This document shows, one piece after another, positions 1 to 8,968 of a stretch of DNA of 64,000 bases. The notes under the pieces were generated by a model, which was not told the origin of the DNA, did no database searches, and saw nothing but the letters and a program-made list of their open reading frames with translations. The DNA comes from CAYNWT01 sp964485095 (GTDB taxonomy: Bacteria; Planctomycetota; Planctomycetia; Planctomycetales; Planctomycetaceae). Every line of letters begins with the position of its first letter. The first letter of the stretch is position 1. The stretch covers positions 28,716-92,715 of the forward strand of contig CAZAIB010000010.1 of assembly GCA_964485095.1 (NCBI GenBank), in the 5' to 3' direction. The translations under genes were made by a program, and so were the position numbers.

Positions 1-405
1 GGCGGGCTGAATTCCGGATTCATGATCCCGCAGGTCACGGCTGCGGCGCTGGTAGCCGAGAACCAACACCTCGCAGGTCCAATCACAATCAACAGCCTGC
101 CGACGTCAGCCAACCAGGAAGATCACGTCAGCATGGCCACCTACGCCGCGCGGCGGCTGACACCAATGAGCCACAACGCAGCCGCGATCGTCGCGATCGA
201 ACTGCTGGCCGCGTGCCAGGGGATTGACTTTCACGAACCGCTTAAGACCAGCCCCCCACTGGAAACCGTCTACGAAGCTGTTCGCGCACTCGTGCCACAC
301 TACTACAAAGACCGCGCGTTCGACGAGGACATCGCTGCCATCACAAGGTACGTGCTGGAGTCCGGCGAACTCGCAGCTAAGCCTTTTCCGGATCGAAGCC
401 CTTAA
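1..405 (+). CDS. hutH: Histidine ammonia-lyase, C-terminal part (truncated by window start)
   Basis: The reading frame is open from base 1 and ends with TAA at 403-405, giving the last 134 residues. It opens with GLNSGFMIPQ, followed by AALVAENQHLA and SLPTSANQEDHVSM, which are strongly conserved in the C-terminal half of histidine ammonia-lyase. The enzyme removes ammonia from L-histidine to give urocanate, the first step of histidine degradation in the cytoplasm. The MIO-forming Ala-Ser-Gly site lies upstream of the window and cannot be checked. No other hut gene is seen nearby. Its 3' end overlaps the convergent hydrolase gene by 29 bases. Confidence 0.93.
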   Translation, partial: GGLNSGFMIPQVTAAALVAENQHLAGPITINSLPTSANQEDHVSMATYAARRLTPMSHNAAAIVAIELLAACQGIDFHEPLKTSPPLETVYEAVRALVPHYYKDRAFDEDIAAITRYVLESGELAAKPFPDRSP

Positions 406-1168
406 CCAGTTCGTCGTCCCATTGTTCCAACAACGGCCACTCCGTCGCACAGGTTCCGAAGTCGGCCATGCGCTGGTATCCGTCCAGTCGATCAATCGTG
501 TTCTGCAGCAGCTTCGGATCGTTTCGGAAGATAGGGCCATGCGCCGGCAGCAGCCACTTCACATCGCTGTCTTTGATGCGAGTCAAAGAGCTAATGAATG
601 CGGGAATGTCTGAACCGTGGTGTGCGTCGATGTTGCCGACACAGCCATCGCGATAAATGTTGTCGCCTGAGAACAGCAAGTCACCCAGTTGGAACGATAG
701 CTGATTGTTGGTGTGCCCCGGCGTGTGCCAGACCTTCAACTTCAGGCTGCCCAGTTCCAAAACATCGCCTTCGTTGATCTTCTGCTGAATTTTGATTTTC
801 GGCATATCAATCGAAATGTCTTGCGCGGCGATTTCAGCGTAGGTCGTAATGCGATCGCCCTTGGCCAACAACGCGGCCGCTTCGGGGTGCCCGACAGTCA
901 CGGCGTTCGGCAACAAGTCAGAGAGCTTTTTCAGTCCCTGGATGTGATCGACGTCGGCATGCGTCGCGACCAGGTACTTGCAATTGGCGAGCGGGAAATC
1001 CAGGTCTCTGATGATCTCGATAATCTCATCGACTACTTCCTCGAACCCAATGTCGATTAGCAGCCAATCGGTTCCATCGAAGACAAGATAAACACAACAA
1101 CCAAGTCGCCGCCGCGCTTGGTAATTCATCTCAATCACGTTGGGGAAAACTTCCCGACGCGTAACCAT
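377..1168 (-). CDS. Metallo-beta-lactamase-fold hydrolase
   Basis: 263 residues. The metal-binding loop reads THADVDHIQG at about residues 69-78 (H70, D72, D74, H75), so the usual HxHxDH has Asp in place of the second His. Later ligand motifs are present: HTPGHT, FSGDNIY and LLPAHGPI. The family hydrolyses thioesters, lactones, phosphodiesters and other substrates, normally with one or two metal ions in the cytoplasm; the substrate here cannot be told. The ATG at 1168 is preceded by GGAAGG. The 3' end overlaps hutH tail to tail. No cotranscribed partner is apparent. Confidence 0.85.
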   Translation of the reverse strand: MVTRREVFPNVIEMNYQARRRLGCCVYLVFDGTDWLLIDIGFEEVVDEIIEIIRDLDFPLANCKYLVATHADVDHIQGLKKLSDLLPNAVTVGHPEAAALLAKGDRITTYAEIAAQDISIDMPKIKIQQKINEGDVLELGSLKLKVWHTPGHTNNQLSFQLGDLLFSGDNIYRDGCVGNIDAHHGSDIPAFISSLTRIKDSDVKWLLPAHGPIFRNDPKLLQNTIDRLDGYQRMADFGTCATEWPLLEQWDDELVKGFDPEKA

Positions 1169-1633
1169 GATTCGACCTTCCAGATGGTATCTCAGTACCG
1201 GGTGCCGGACCCAAGGAACCTAAACAGCTGTCCTGGGCGCGAAAAGCGAAGCGCCCGAATCGTTTGATCTTACGGGTGCTTGCAGCCGGTCACAACCAGT
1301 GCATCGTTGCCCAATCGACTAATCACCACAACCCGACCTCCCCGTCAGCACGGTGTTACCGATTGTCAAGCTGCGATTTCGCCGAAGAAGACAATGTCCC
1401 CGACCAACTTGTGGACCGAACCAGTGGGAACCCGATGTCTTAAGTGGCGGTTCATTCGCTCAAGAAATCCATTCAATCAGATAGTTGATTGCCTGGTGCA
1501 TACAATCGGAACAGTCTCCCCCAGGGGGCTTGTTTCGGGGCCAAATAGAGAGCCTGCCTGAATGCGGCGCAGATTCCCGACCTCACGGGCTGCGTCGTTT
1601 TTCTATGCGCCGATACGCCGCTGGCTAAAGAAA
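1169..1633. other. Non-coding stretch between hydrolase and VOC genes
   Basis: No convincing gene. Short reading frames here have no family features or ribosome site. Two small palindromes are visible: GGGCGC/GCGCCC at 1235-1256 and a CCCCC/GGGGG run near 1517-1527. The part next to 1168 should hold the promoter of the hydrolase gene, but no clear -35/-10 pair was recognised. Confidence 0.5.
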
Positions 1634-2158
1634 TCAAAGCTGCCAGAGACCTGAATCAATCCCGCCGTGAATGACGATGGCGAATTGACCGTGGCCAGGG
1701 ATCTCAGTTGGAGGCATTGCAATTTCTCCGCCCGCTTCAGCCGCCGCTGCGACGGACGCCTTGATGTCTTTAACAAGCACGTACGGCCGGACCACTGGGT
1801 TCTCTGTAGCCCGCATCGGTGCTCGGATACCCAGCATGCCGCCGCCGTCCAGTTTGGCAACACGAGCGCCACCAAGACCCGGGTCGGCCTCACCAAATGT
1901 CACGCCATGCATCTGCGAATACAGAGTGCATGCGGCATCAACATCGGCGGTTACGATCTCGAGGTACTGGATTTTCATCGCGCTGTCTTTCTCTGCATTG
2001 TTGTTAGTCACCTGCGGTTGTTCGTCAGATGTTTGGTCTGTGTCAGTCGCTTCAGTCTCCGGATTTGACGTGCAACCAAAATTCAAGATGGCTACACCCG
2101 GAAGTGCCACCGAAGCCAGGCCAGCACGGAGAATGTTTCGTCGATTAGTTCTGGACAT
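1634..2158 (-). CDS. Exported VOC-fold (glyoxalase-like) protein with twin-arginine-like leader
   Basis: About 174 residues. The N-terminus from ATG at 2158 reads MSRTNRRNILRAG then a hydrophobic stretch ending in FGC, which suggests a Tat-type signal or lipoprotein leader, although the lipobox is not canonical. A Ser/Thr/Asp/Glu-rich linker follows, then a VOC fold starting MKIQYLEIVTADVDAA and continuing to PGHGQFAIV. VOC proteins bind a metal and act on small molecules (glyoxalases, dioxygenases, resistance proteins); no substrate can be assigned. A TTG at 2182 would add eight residues, but the ATG gives the cleaner leader. It lies 27 bases after another VOC gene on the same strand, so the two are probably cotranscribed. 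Confidence 0.75.
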   Translation of the reverse strand: MSRTNRRNILRAGLASVALPGVAILNFGCTSNPETEATDTDQTSDEQPQVTNNNAEKDSAMKIQYLEIVTADVDAACTLYSQMHGVTFGEADPGLGGARVAKLDGGGMLGIRAPMRATENPVVRPYVLVKDIKASVAAAAEAGGEIAMPPTEIPGHGQFAIVIHGGIDSGLWQL

Positions 2159-2185
2159 CTTTTGAAGAACACTCCGGTTCAAAGT

Positions 2186-2614
2186 TTAGGCATCCTCTGT
2201 ATCGCCAGTGCCTTGTGCTTTATCGTAGTTTGTCGCGATCAACGCGTCACGATCCACTGGTGTTACCAGTTCAACAGTGTGACCGTCCAGATCCTTGACC
2301 ACAGCTCGGCGGCCCCATTCAGTATCAGATGGTGCGGTTACGATGGTAGCACCCAGGTCTCGCAGTGAGCCAACGATGCTATCCACATCATCAACATTGA
2401 ATCCCAGTCGGACGTTGGTCGTTGTGTCGTCAGGATTCCGTTGTGGGTAGATTTCGAACACGAATCCACAGACTTCCGAAGCATAGTGTTCCGGCCCTTT
2501 GCCGTGCGCGTGCCGGTGGAACGACAGACCGATCTGCTGATAGAACACCACCGCCCGATCAATGTCGGGCGATCGAATCACAAGCAGGTTTGCTATTGCT
2601 GGTGCGGCGTACAT
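2186..2614 (-). CDS. VOC-fold (glyoxalase/bleomycin-resistance-like) protein
   Basis: 142 residues, cytoplasmic (no signal). It begins MYAAPAIANLLVIRSPDIDR, with the typical AVVFYQQIGLSF helix-strand of one VOC module and the C-terminal module ending VVKDLDGHTVELVTP, where the Glu is the usual metal-ligand position. Likely a small-molecule binding or isomerising enzyme; the precise role is unknown. It lies directly upstream of the exported VOC gene, and the pairing of a cytoplasmic and an exported VOC protein hints at related substrates, which is inference. Confidence 0.82.
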   Translation of the reverse strand: MYAAPAIANLLVIRSPDIDRAVVFYQQIGLSFHRHAHGKGPEHYASEVCGFVFEIYPQRNPDDTTTNVRLGFNVDDVDSIVGSLRDLGATIVTAPSDTEWGRRAVVKDLDGHTVELVTPVDRDALIATNYDKAQGTGDTEDA

Positions 2615-2693
2615 TGTTATGCCCAGTGACGACTCGCGAGTGAGGTCATCTTAAGACGATGTGAAAGCGAACCCAACGTGCGTGCGGGTAGGC

Positions 2694-5600
2694 TTACGCG
2701 GCTTCGCGGTCAGCGTCGCTGTCGGATGGAACTTTGAAGTCGCCGTTTTCGTTCACGTCTTCAAAGCGAACTGTCAGCCGCTTTGACACGCCCGATTCTT
2801 CCATTGTCACGCCGAAAATCAAATCACATACCGACATCGATGGCTTACGGTGCGTAATCATGATGAACTGCGTCGTCTCCTGAAACTCACGCAGGACCTG
2901 CACGAATCGGTCAACGTTGGCTTCGTCAAGAGCCGCATCGACTTCGTCGAGGATACAGAATGGGCTCGGGCGACTGCGGAAGATTGCCAACAACAGCGCC
3001 ACGGCTGTCATGGTTTTTTCGCCACCGCTTAGCAGGCTGATGGAACGCAATTCCTTGCCGGGTGGACGAGCCACAATGTCGATACCACACTCCAGCGGGT
3101 CGTCCGGGTCTTCCAGAATGACATCGCCTTCGCCGCCACCAAACAGCTTGCGAAACAAGTCCTGAAAGTGGCCGCGGATGTGTTCGAAGGTCTCAGTAAA
3201 CAGTCGTTTGCTTTCTGAGTTGATTCGCCGAACGATCGCTTCCAGTGTATCGCGTGCGTGGATGAGGTCCTGCAGTTGGTGGCTGAGCCCACCGAACCGG
3301 CCTTCCAGTTCTTCCAGGTTATCCAGCGTTTCGGTGCTGACATTCCCCATGTTTTTCATGCGGCGCCGCAAGCGTTCGACGCGCTCTTCTAATTCTGAAC
3401 GCAACTGCTCGAACTCTTCTTCATCCAGCTGTTCGACCGCCGTCAGGTTCTGGCCCTGAACAGCCTCAGAGTTTTCCTCGGCCGCATCATTGTCTTCGTC
3501 TCGCGGATCTTCCGCATCGACCGTGTCTGTTTCTGAATTTTCTTCGTCAGAGATTCCTGCTTCTGGTGCTGTGTCTTCTACATCTTCATCAGTCGGATCT
3601 TCTGAGTCTTCGAACTCGCTGTCCGGTCCATCGTCCGGCTTACCTTCGAGTTCTTCGTCGTCTCCATCCTCATCGCCGTCATCCGCGTCGGCTCGGGAGG
3701 TAGCTACTTTGTCTTCTTCGTCCGCGGGCTGTTTGTTATCCGGCTGTTCGTCGGTGCTCCGGTTCAATTCAGGAATGACGTGCGCCGCCATCGCTGAGAC
3801 TCCCGAACGGACAGCATCAGTCAGGGCGAACTGGAATTCGTCTTCAATCCGCGCAGCGGTACTTTCCAGCTGGTGCGAAAGCGTTCCGGATTCCATTTCC
3901 AACGCATGGAGTCGTGTCGCGAGTTCGCGATGCTTTGTCGCAAGCTGCGATTCACGGGCGGCCACACCTGAGCGGTCAGCCTTGAACCGTTTCTCTTCAA
4001 CGGCTTCGGTCCGAACCAGAGTCAGTATGGACTCGCTTTCCAGGTGCAACTTCGAAAGCTCACTGGTGGCGGACAGAATCCGGAACCGAATTTCGCGTTG
4101 GCGTTCGGCTCCAGCCTCTTCACGTCGCCGAGCTTCTTCTTCCTGGAGCACTCGCTGTTCGACATCAGTCCGCAGACGGTCCAATCCTTCACGCAGCGCG
4201 GCAGAGCGTTCCTGTTGTTTGCCGAGTGCCAGTTCTGCCTGCGTTCGGTCAGCGGTCAGCGCTTCCAGTTTCTGTCTGGATGTGATGAGCGTTTCTTCGG
4301 CTTCTCCCACGCGGCTCTTCAAGCTGGCAATCACTTCCAGCCCGGCAGCCAGCAGTCCCTGCGAACCATCAAGTTCGGTCGAGAACAGAGAGTTCCGTTC
4401 GACAATTGCGTGTTTCTGTGCATCGATGTCGTCGCGGTCCTTTTGCAGCCGCAACCGTTCGTGTGAGATCTGAGCGAACGCAGCTTTGAGTTCAGTTAGT
4501 TGGTCAGACCGAGCCTGCACTTTGCTTAGCGCGGCATCCAGCCGAACGTCCAGCGCGGCGACGTCGGCGTCGGCTGCTTCGCATTCGTTTTGCTTTCGTT
4601 CAATCTGCTTGGCGGCCAGGTCAATGTCGCCCGCAAGTCGTCGCAGTTCGCTGCGACGTGTCAGGACCGAAGACGCTGAAAGCTCAATCCCGGCAAACAG
4701 AGTTCCGTCTGATTCGACAAGTTCGCCCTGCAGTGTGACGAACCGACACTTCCGCGCGGTCTTGTCTGATAACAGAATTGCGTCGTTTAGAGTTTCAACA
4801 ATCCATGTGTCGCCCAGCAGGTGCGCGGCGAGTCGCGGTGCGAGGGACGAGCATGTTGCCAGGTCTGCCGCGGCACACACGATGCCGCGTTCTTCGCTTA
4901 GGTCTGGTAGCTCTGCATCAGCTGGTCGCCATGGACTGGAAAGGAACTGCGAGTTCCGAATGTCCTCAAGCGAAACAAATCCAACGCGGCCCTCTAAGCG
5001 ACATCGGCCGCTGTTGAGATATTCAATGAACGCGTCCATCTCGCGAATCACGATTAACTGAGCGCGGTCGGCGAGGGCGACTTCCAGCAATGCGGCTTTG
5101 TCCAAATCGACGTCCAGCAGGTCGTTGACACTGCCAACAATTGATGTCCACGGTTCGTGATTTTCAGAACCCGCACGCTTGAGAATCTCGCGGGTCCCGA
5201 TGCGAAGGCCTTCCTGCCGGCGTTCGAGGTCCTGCAGGACGTTTAGTCTGGCGTCCCGAGTTGTCCGTTCTTCCTTGAGCTTTGCTAGCTGAGCCTGAAG
5301 TTCTGTCTGTCGTTGAACTAGTTCTTCCCGCTCACGGCGCAGACTTTGAACTCCGTCGTCGGCTGCGGTGAGTTCGCCCTGCAGCGAATTAACCTGTGTC
5401 TCTTGCTGCTGGAACTTGACTTCGCATTCCGCCAGCAAACCCTGCGCTGCTTCGAACTGGTTGGTCCGTGTGATAATTTCGGCTGCGGAGTCGGCAAGGT
5501 TCTTTTTCGCGGCCGCGAGCTGCGATTCCAACGCTGAGTTGGACTGCAACTGCTCCATCATTTTCTCGCGGTCAACTGCCAGCGAGGTTGTCGATTCTGC

Positions 5601-6719
5601 AACGCGTACTTCAAATTCATCGTACTTCTGCGCGGCCTGTTGCAGTTCAGACTGAAGCCGGGCGACGGCTTCTTGTTCGTTGTCCAGGACTTTTTGTGTG
5701 CGGTTGAGTTCGTTGGTCGCTTCCTGTGTTCGGGATCGCAACAGCGAACGTTGAGAACGCAGGCGTTCCAGTTCGCCGGCAATTTCTTCAAGTCGGGAGT
5801 GTTCGTGACGAATCGTCGTCCGCAGGCTGGCGATTTGGCTTTGCAGTTCGTTGCGAGTTCGTTCGCGATTCTTAAGGCGACCTTCAACAGCGGTCAAAGC
5901 TGTTTCTGCCTCCACCCGTTCGGCTTCCAGCCCCTGCTGTTCGGCGGTAATGGTTTCGATAGAACTGTTGAGCTGCAGAATTTCAGCAGCCATCGTCTGC
6001 TGACGGGCCGATGTGCGGCGATACTCGTCAGCCGCCAAACCAACCCACAATGCCTGAAATTCGGTTCGCACTTCACGGTACTTCGCGGCCTTCGCAGCCT
6101 GGTTCCGAACGGAACTCAAACGTGACTCAGCTTCATCAACGATGTCGGTCAGCCGGGCAACATGCTGTTCAACTCGATCAAGCTTCCGCAGCGCTTCGGC
6201 GCGGCGCGATTGGTAGCGGCTGATTCCGGCGGCTTCTTCAAACACCAATCGACGACTTGAGGCGTTGGTTTGCAGAATCTGCGACACCCTGCCCTGTTCG
6301 ATGATGCAGTACGAAGACGCCCCGGCTCCCGTCCCCATGAACAGGTTGCGAACATCTTTCAATCGAGCCACTTCGCCGTTGATGAGATATTCAGAATCGC
6401 CACTGCGCCACAAACGGCGGCCAACGCTGACTTCAAGATGCTCAGACGGAAGGAACCCGGACTCGTTCCCGAACGTTAAAGTTGCCTCGGCAAACGGGCT
6501 TCCTCCGCGACCTGATGAGCCGTTGAAAATCACGTCGCTCATCGACTTGCCGCGCAGACTGCTGGCGCTTTGGTCGCCGAGGATCCATTTGATCGAGTCG
6601 ACGACGTTGCTTTTGCCACTACCGTTGGGCCCAACGACACCGGTGATCCCCGTCGAAAAATCGAACGCGGTCTTATCGGCGAAGCTCTTGAAGCCAATCA
6701 GTTGCAGCTGCTTAAGCAT
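2694..6719 (-). CDS. smc: Chromosome segregation ATPase SMC with a long acidic insert
   Basis: 1341 residues. The N-terminal head starts MLKQLQLIGFKSFADKT with Walker A GPNGSGKSN at about 30-38. Two long coiled-coil arms flank a central hinge. The C-terminal head has the signature LLSGGEKTMTAVALL and Walker B FCILDEVDAALDEAN. SMC dimers, usually with ScpA/ScpB, organise and separate the nucleoid. Bacterial SMC is commonly about 1150-1200 residues; most of the excess is an Asp/Glu-rich low-complexity segment at about 985-1095, shortly before the C-terminal head. The ATG at 6719 follows AGGATTCATTG; a TTG at 6722 is less likely. No scpA/scpB is in the window. The gene starts 72 bases after the FlgI-like gene on the same strand. 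Confidence 0.96.
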   Translation of the reverse strand: MLKQLQLIGFKSFADKTAFDFSTGITGVVGPNGSGKSNVVDSIKWILGDQSASSLRGKSMSDVIFNGSSGRGGSPFAEATLTFGNESGFLPSEHLEVSVGRRLWRSGDSEYLINGEVARLKDVRNLFMGTGAGASSYCIIEQGRVSQILQTNASSRRLVFEEAAGISRYQSRRAEALRKLDRVEQHVARLTDIVDEAESRLSSVRNQAAKAAKYREVRTEFQALWVGLAADEYRRTSARQQTMAAEILQLNSSIETITAEQQGLEAERVEAETALTAVEGRLKNRERTRNELQSQIASLRTTIRHEHSRLEEIAGELERLRSQRSLLRSRTQEATNELNRTQKVLDNEQEAVARLQSELQQAAQKYDEFEVRVAESTTSLAVDREKMMEQLQSNSALESQLAAAKKNLADSAAEIITRTNQFEAAQGLLAECEVKFQQQETQVNSLQGELTAADDGVQSLRREREELVQRQTELQAQLAKLKEERTTRDARLNVLQDLERRQEGLRIGTREILKRAGSENHEPWTSIVGSVNDLLDVDLDKAALLEVALADRAQLIVIREMDAFIEYLNSGRCRLEGRVGFVSLEDIRNSQFLSSPWRPADAELPDLSEERGIVCAAADLATCSSLAPRLAAHLLGDTWIVETLNDAILLSDKTARKCRFVTLQGELVESDGTLFAGIELSASSVLTRRSELRRLAGDIDLAAKQIERKQNECEAADADVAALDVRLDAALSKVQARSDQLTELKAAFAQISHERLRLQKDRDDIDAQKHAIVERNSLFSTELDGSQGLLAAGLEVIASLKSRVGEAEETLITSRQKLEALTADRTQAELALGKQQERSAALREGLDRLRTDVEQRVLQEEEARRREEAGAERQREIRFRILSATSELSKLHLESESILTLVRTEAVEEKRFKADRSGVAARESQLATKHRELATRLHALEMESGTLSHQLESTAARIEDEFQFALTDAVRSGVSAMAAHVIPELNRSTDEQPDNKQPADEEDKVATSRADADDGDEDGDDEELEGKPDDGPDSEFEDSEDPTDEDVEDTAPEAGISDEENSETDTVDAEDPRDEDNDAAEENSEAVQGQNLTAVEQLDEEEFEQLRSELEERVERLRRRMKNMGNVSTETLDNLEELEGRFGGLSHQLQDLIHARDTLEAIVRRINSESKRLFTETFEHIRGHFQDLFRKLFGGGEGDVILEDPDDPLECGIDIVARPPGKELRSISLLSGGEKTMTAVALLLAIFRSRPSPFCILDEVDAALDEANVDRFVQVLREFQETTQFIMITHRKPSMSVCDLIFGVTMEESGVSKRLTVRFEDVNENGDFKVPSDSDADREAA

Positions 6720-6791
6720 CAATGAATCCTGTGAACCGGTGGCTCACACGCAAACAAATCGAAGGCAAATCAGGTTCTGAACCGGCCCTCG

Positions 6792-8660
6792 CTAGTTCTC
6801 TGAACGACCAAACATGCGCGCCATTCGTTCTCGCAATGTTGGCCTTGGGTCGGACCGGGTTGTCGAAGACGTGTCTTTGCGAGCGTCAACAACGGATGCT
6901 CGACCAGCACTATCGTCCGGCATCTGAGCCAGTTCTACGTCCATTTTGGCCGAGAGGTCGTCGGTCAGATCGGTTGATTCCGAATCTGAGTCGTCATCTT
7001 TACTTGCGACAGAACCAACCCGTCTGAAGCTGTTACGTGCCTGAGGCAATGCGTCGATCTCCAGTCGGCTAGGCAGGTTGTGTTGCCGTTTAGCCTGTAT
7101 CAGCAACTCGGCGATGTCCGGGTAAGATGCTCCCAGATCAACAGCTTTACGAATGATGCCGGAGATCGAGTTCGGAATGGTTTCGCGAACGTCTTTCTTG
7201 CCGACCTGGTATCGGCTAATCACAACGTTCTCAGAATTATCCCGAGCGCGAATCATGATGTGGCGACCGGCCCGCAATGCCACAGGCATTTTGAACTTTT
7301 GGTTCATACCGAAGATGACCACTTCCGGCTTCTTCCGGTGAGTGATGTGGATCATCGGTTCGCCTTCCACGTCCAATTCGTGGAATGTGAAGCCGTCCGG
7401 GAATCGTTCTGTGCGAAGCGATGGGTCGGTCCTGTCCAGAACCGTGAGTGCTCTGAACGCACCATAGCGAACCTCTGCAGTGCGTTCGTTCAGGAGTTCG
7501 CGCAGAGCCAGCAATGCGTCTGTGTCTTCAATGACCGCCAGCGCCGCCAATGCGTGTGCGCGGTATGACGGTTCGTCTCTCACCGATTCAGCCAACGCGG
7601 CGACGCCGGACGGATCGCCCAGATAGGCAAGTGCTGCGGCCGCATGGAACCGAGTTTCCAGGGCGTCCCCTTCGAGAGCACGCTTGAGGAATGGGATCGA
7701 CTTGCGTCCGATCGCTTCGAACTGCAACGCGGCTTTCGCGGCAGTAACCGGGTTCATGATCTGCTGACGAAGCTGCTGCTGTCGCAGACGGCCCGCAACT
7801 TCTGTTTCTTTAAACGCAATGTGCCGCACGACCTGCTTGTATCGCCAGTCGTTGTCGCGATAACGCGGATGCAGTTTCAGTTCAATCTGTTGGTCACTCT
7901 TGCCGCTGGCCAAAGCTTCTCGATTGCCGTATTTGTTGTAGTGGTAAAACCGTTCGCTGATTCGATCGGAAATACGTTTTGCATTTCGGACGCTGCGGAA
8001 GTCGTTGCGTAACACGATCATGAGATCGCGTTCTGCCAGCGATCGGCCACCGGCCAGGATGACTCCACGTTTGAACTGAGCCGCTTTGGATTTGTCCTCG
8101 GTGTCAGAACCGGAAATCAAAATCGGACCACGAGCCACTGCGTATTCCTTACCTTCTTTGATACCACCAGCCGTCGCCTGCTGTTCGGTGAGCCGTGTTT
8201 CCATCAACCAACCGCCGCGAAGACTTTCTGCGTTGCTGTTAGGTGGCAGGCGAACCTCAATGTCCAGTTCCTGACCTTTCCGGGCCAGTGGCGGCAAGTA
8301 CGCCCGAACAACAACCAGGGCTGTCGATTTGCTTTTCAGAATCGATTCCGGCTGCTTCACGCCACGACGAGTCATCTCTTCGCGGAGTTCGGTTCGGGCA
8401 ACCGAAGGCGGCGGGTCTCCACCGGTTCCATCCAGCCCGGTCACCAGACCAACAGACTGCAGAACGACCGGCGAGTTGCCGTGCACGCTCATGTATTCGC
8501 CCAGAAGTTTCGTGTCCGTCTTGCTGGCGAACTCGTCCTTCGACTTCTTCTTAGACGACTTCTTCATCGGCTCCTTGTCAGGACTCTGCGAACGAAGAAG
8601 TGTGTTCTGGCAGCCCAGCGCGGCGACCGCGATCATCAGAACCAGTGTTCGTGCAAGCAT
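6792..8660 (-). CDS. Lipoprotein with FlgI-like P-ring domain and HEAT-like repeats
   Basis: 622 residues from ATG 8660, chosen because GAGGAG stands seven bases upstream and because it creates a clean lipoprotein leader: MLARTLVLMIAVAALGC, with the lipid-bearing Cys at 17. Residues about 45-300 resemble the flagellar P-ring protein FlgI: VVLQSVGLVTGLDGTGGDPP, then the LPPNSNAESLRGG segment. About 330-450 form alpha-helical HEAT-like repeats (AAAALAYLGDPSGVAALAESV; ALAALAVIEDTDALLALREL). The tail is charged and probably disordered. FlgI normally forms the periplasmic bushing of the flagellar rod; here there are no flagellar neighbours and the protein is lipid-anchored, so a different envelope role is possible. 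An in-frame open stretch upstream to 9038 has no start support. Confidence 0.75.
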   Translation of the reverse strand: MLARTLVLMIAVAALGCQNTLLRSQSPDKEPMKKSSKKKSKDEFASKTDTKLLGEYMSVHGNSPVVLQSVGLVTGLDGTGGDPPPSVARTELREEMTRRGVKQPESILKSKSTALVVVRAYLPPLARKGQELDIEVRLPPNSNAESLRGGWLMETRLTEQQATAGGIKEGKEYAVARGPILISGSDTEDKSKAAQFKRGVILAGGRSLAERDLMIVLRNDFRSVRNAKRISDRISERFYHYNKYGNREALASGKSDQQIELKLHPRYRDNDWRYKQVVRHIAFKETEVAGRLRQQQLRQQIMNPVTAAKAALQFEAIGRKSIPFLKRALEGDALETRFHAAAALAYLGDPSGVAALAESVRDEPSYRAHALAALAVIEDTDALLALRELLNERTAEVRYGAFRALTVLDRTDPSLRTERFPDGFTFHELDVEGEPMIHITHRKKPEVVIFGMNQKFKMPVALRAGRHIMIRARDNSENVVISRYQVGKKDVRETIPNSISGIIRKAVDLGASYPDIAELLIQAKRQHNLPSRLEIDALPQARNSFRRVGSVASKDDDSDSESTDLTDDLSAKMDVELAQMPDDSAGRASVVDARKDTSSTTRSDPRPTLRERMARMFGRSEN

Positions 8661-8968
8661 GATAAGACTCCTCATCCATGAGGATGTTGAGCCAGCTACC
8701 AGGCAAGCGCGTGGCAACTGGTTCGGTGGGGACCGAGTGAAGTGAGAATCAGAGATGATCGTTTGGAGAGAATGCAGAGCGTAGAGATCGGCCACAAAAC
8801 CGGTCAAGATGCTGCCACGGCTGGATGCAGCACTTTCATCGCGCGCGGCAAAGTACGTCAGGCGGCTACGGCGGAACCGGCAGAAACAGCGGCTGACTAG
8901 CCCGGATTCGGTGATCCGAAGTCGGTTCGGCTCCGTACTGGAGATAAACCTGACGAGAAGGAGATTCG
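8661..8968. other. Divergent intergenic region between FlgI-like and zinc-ribbon genes
   Basis: About 308 bases separating two divergently transcribed genes, so promoters for both are expected. It includes ribosome sites GAGGAG (for the minus gene) and GAAGGAG (for the plus gene). No clear palindromic operator or consensus promoter was recognised. Confidence 0.4.

Noticed and set aside
1560..1610. Plus-strand terminator with TTTTT at about 1599-1603
   Set aside because: The stem is weak and no plus-strand gene ends here.
3490..4473. Long Ser-rich plus-strand open frame opposite smc
   Set aside because: It is the antisense of Asp/Glu- and coiled-coil-coding smc sequence, with no start site, domain or ribosome site.
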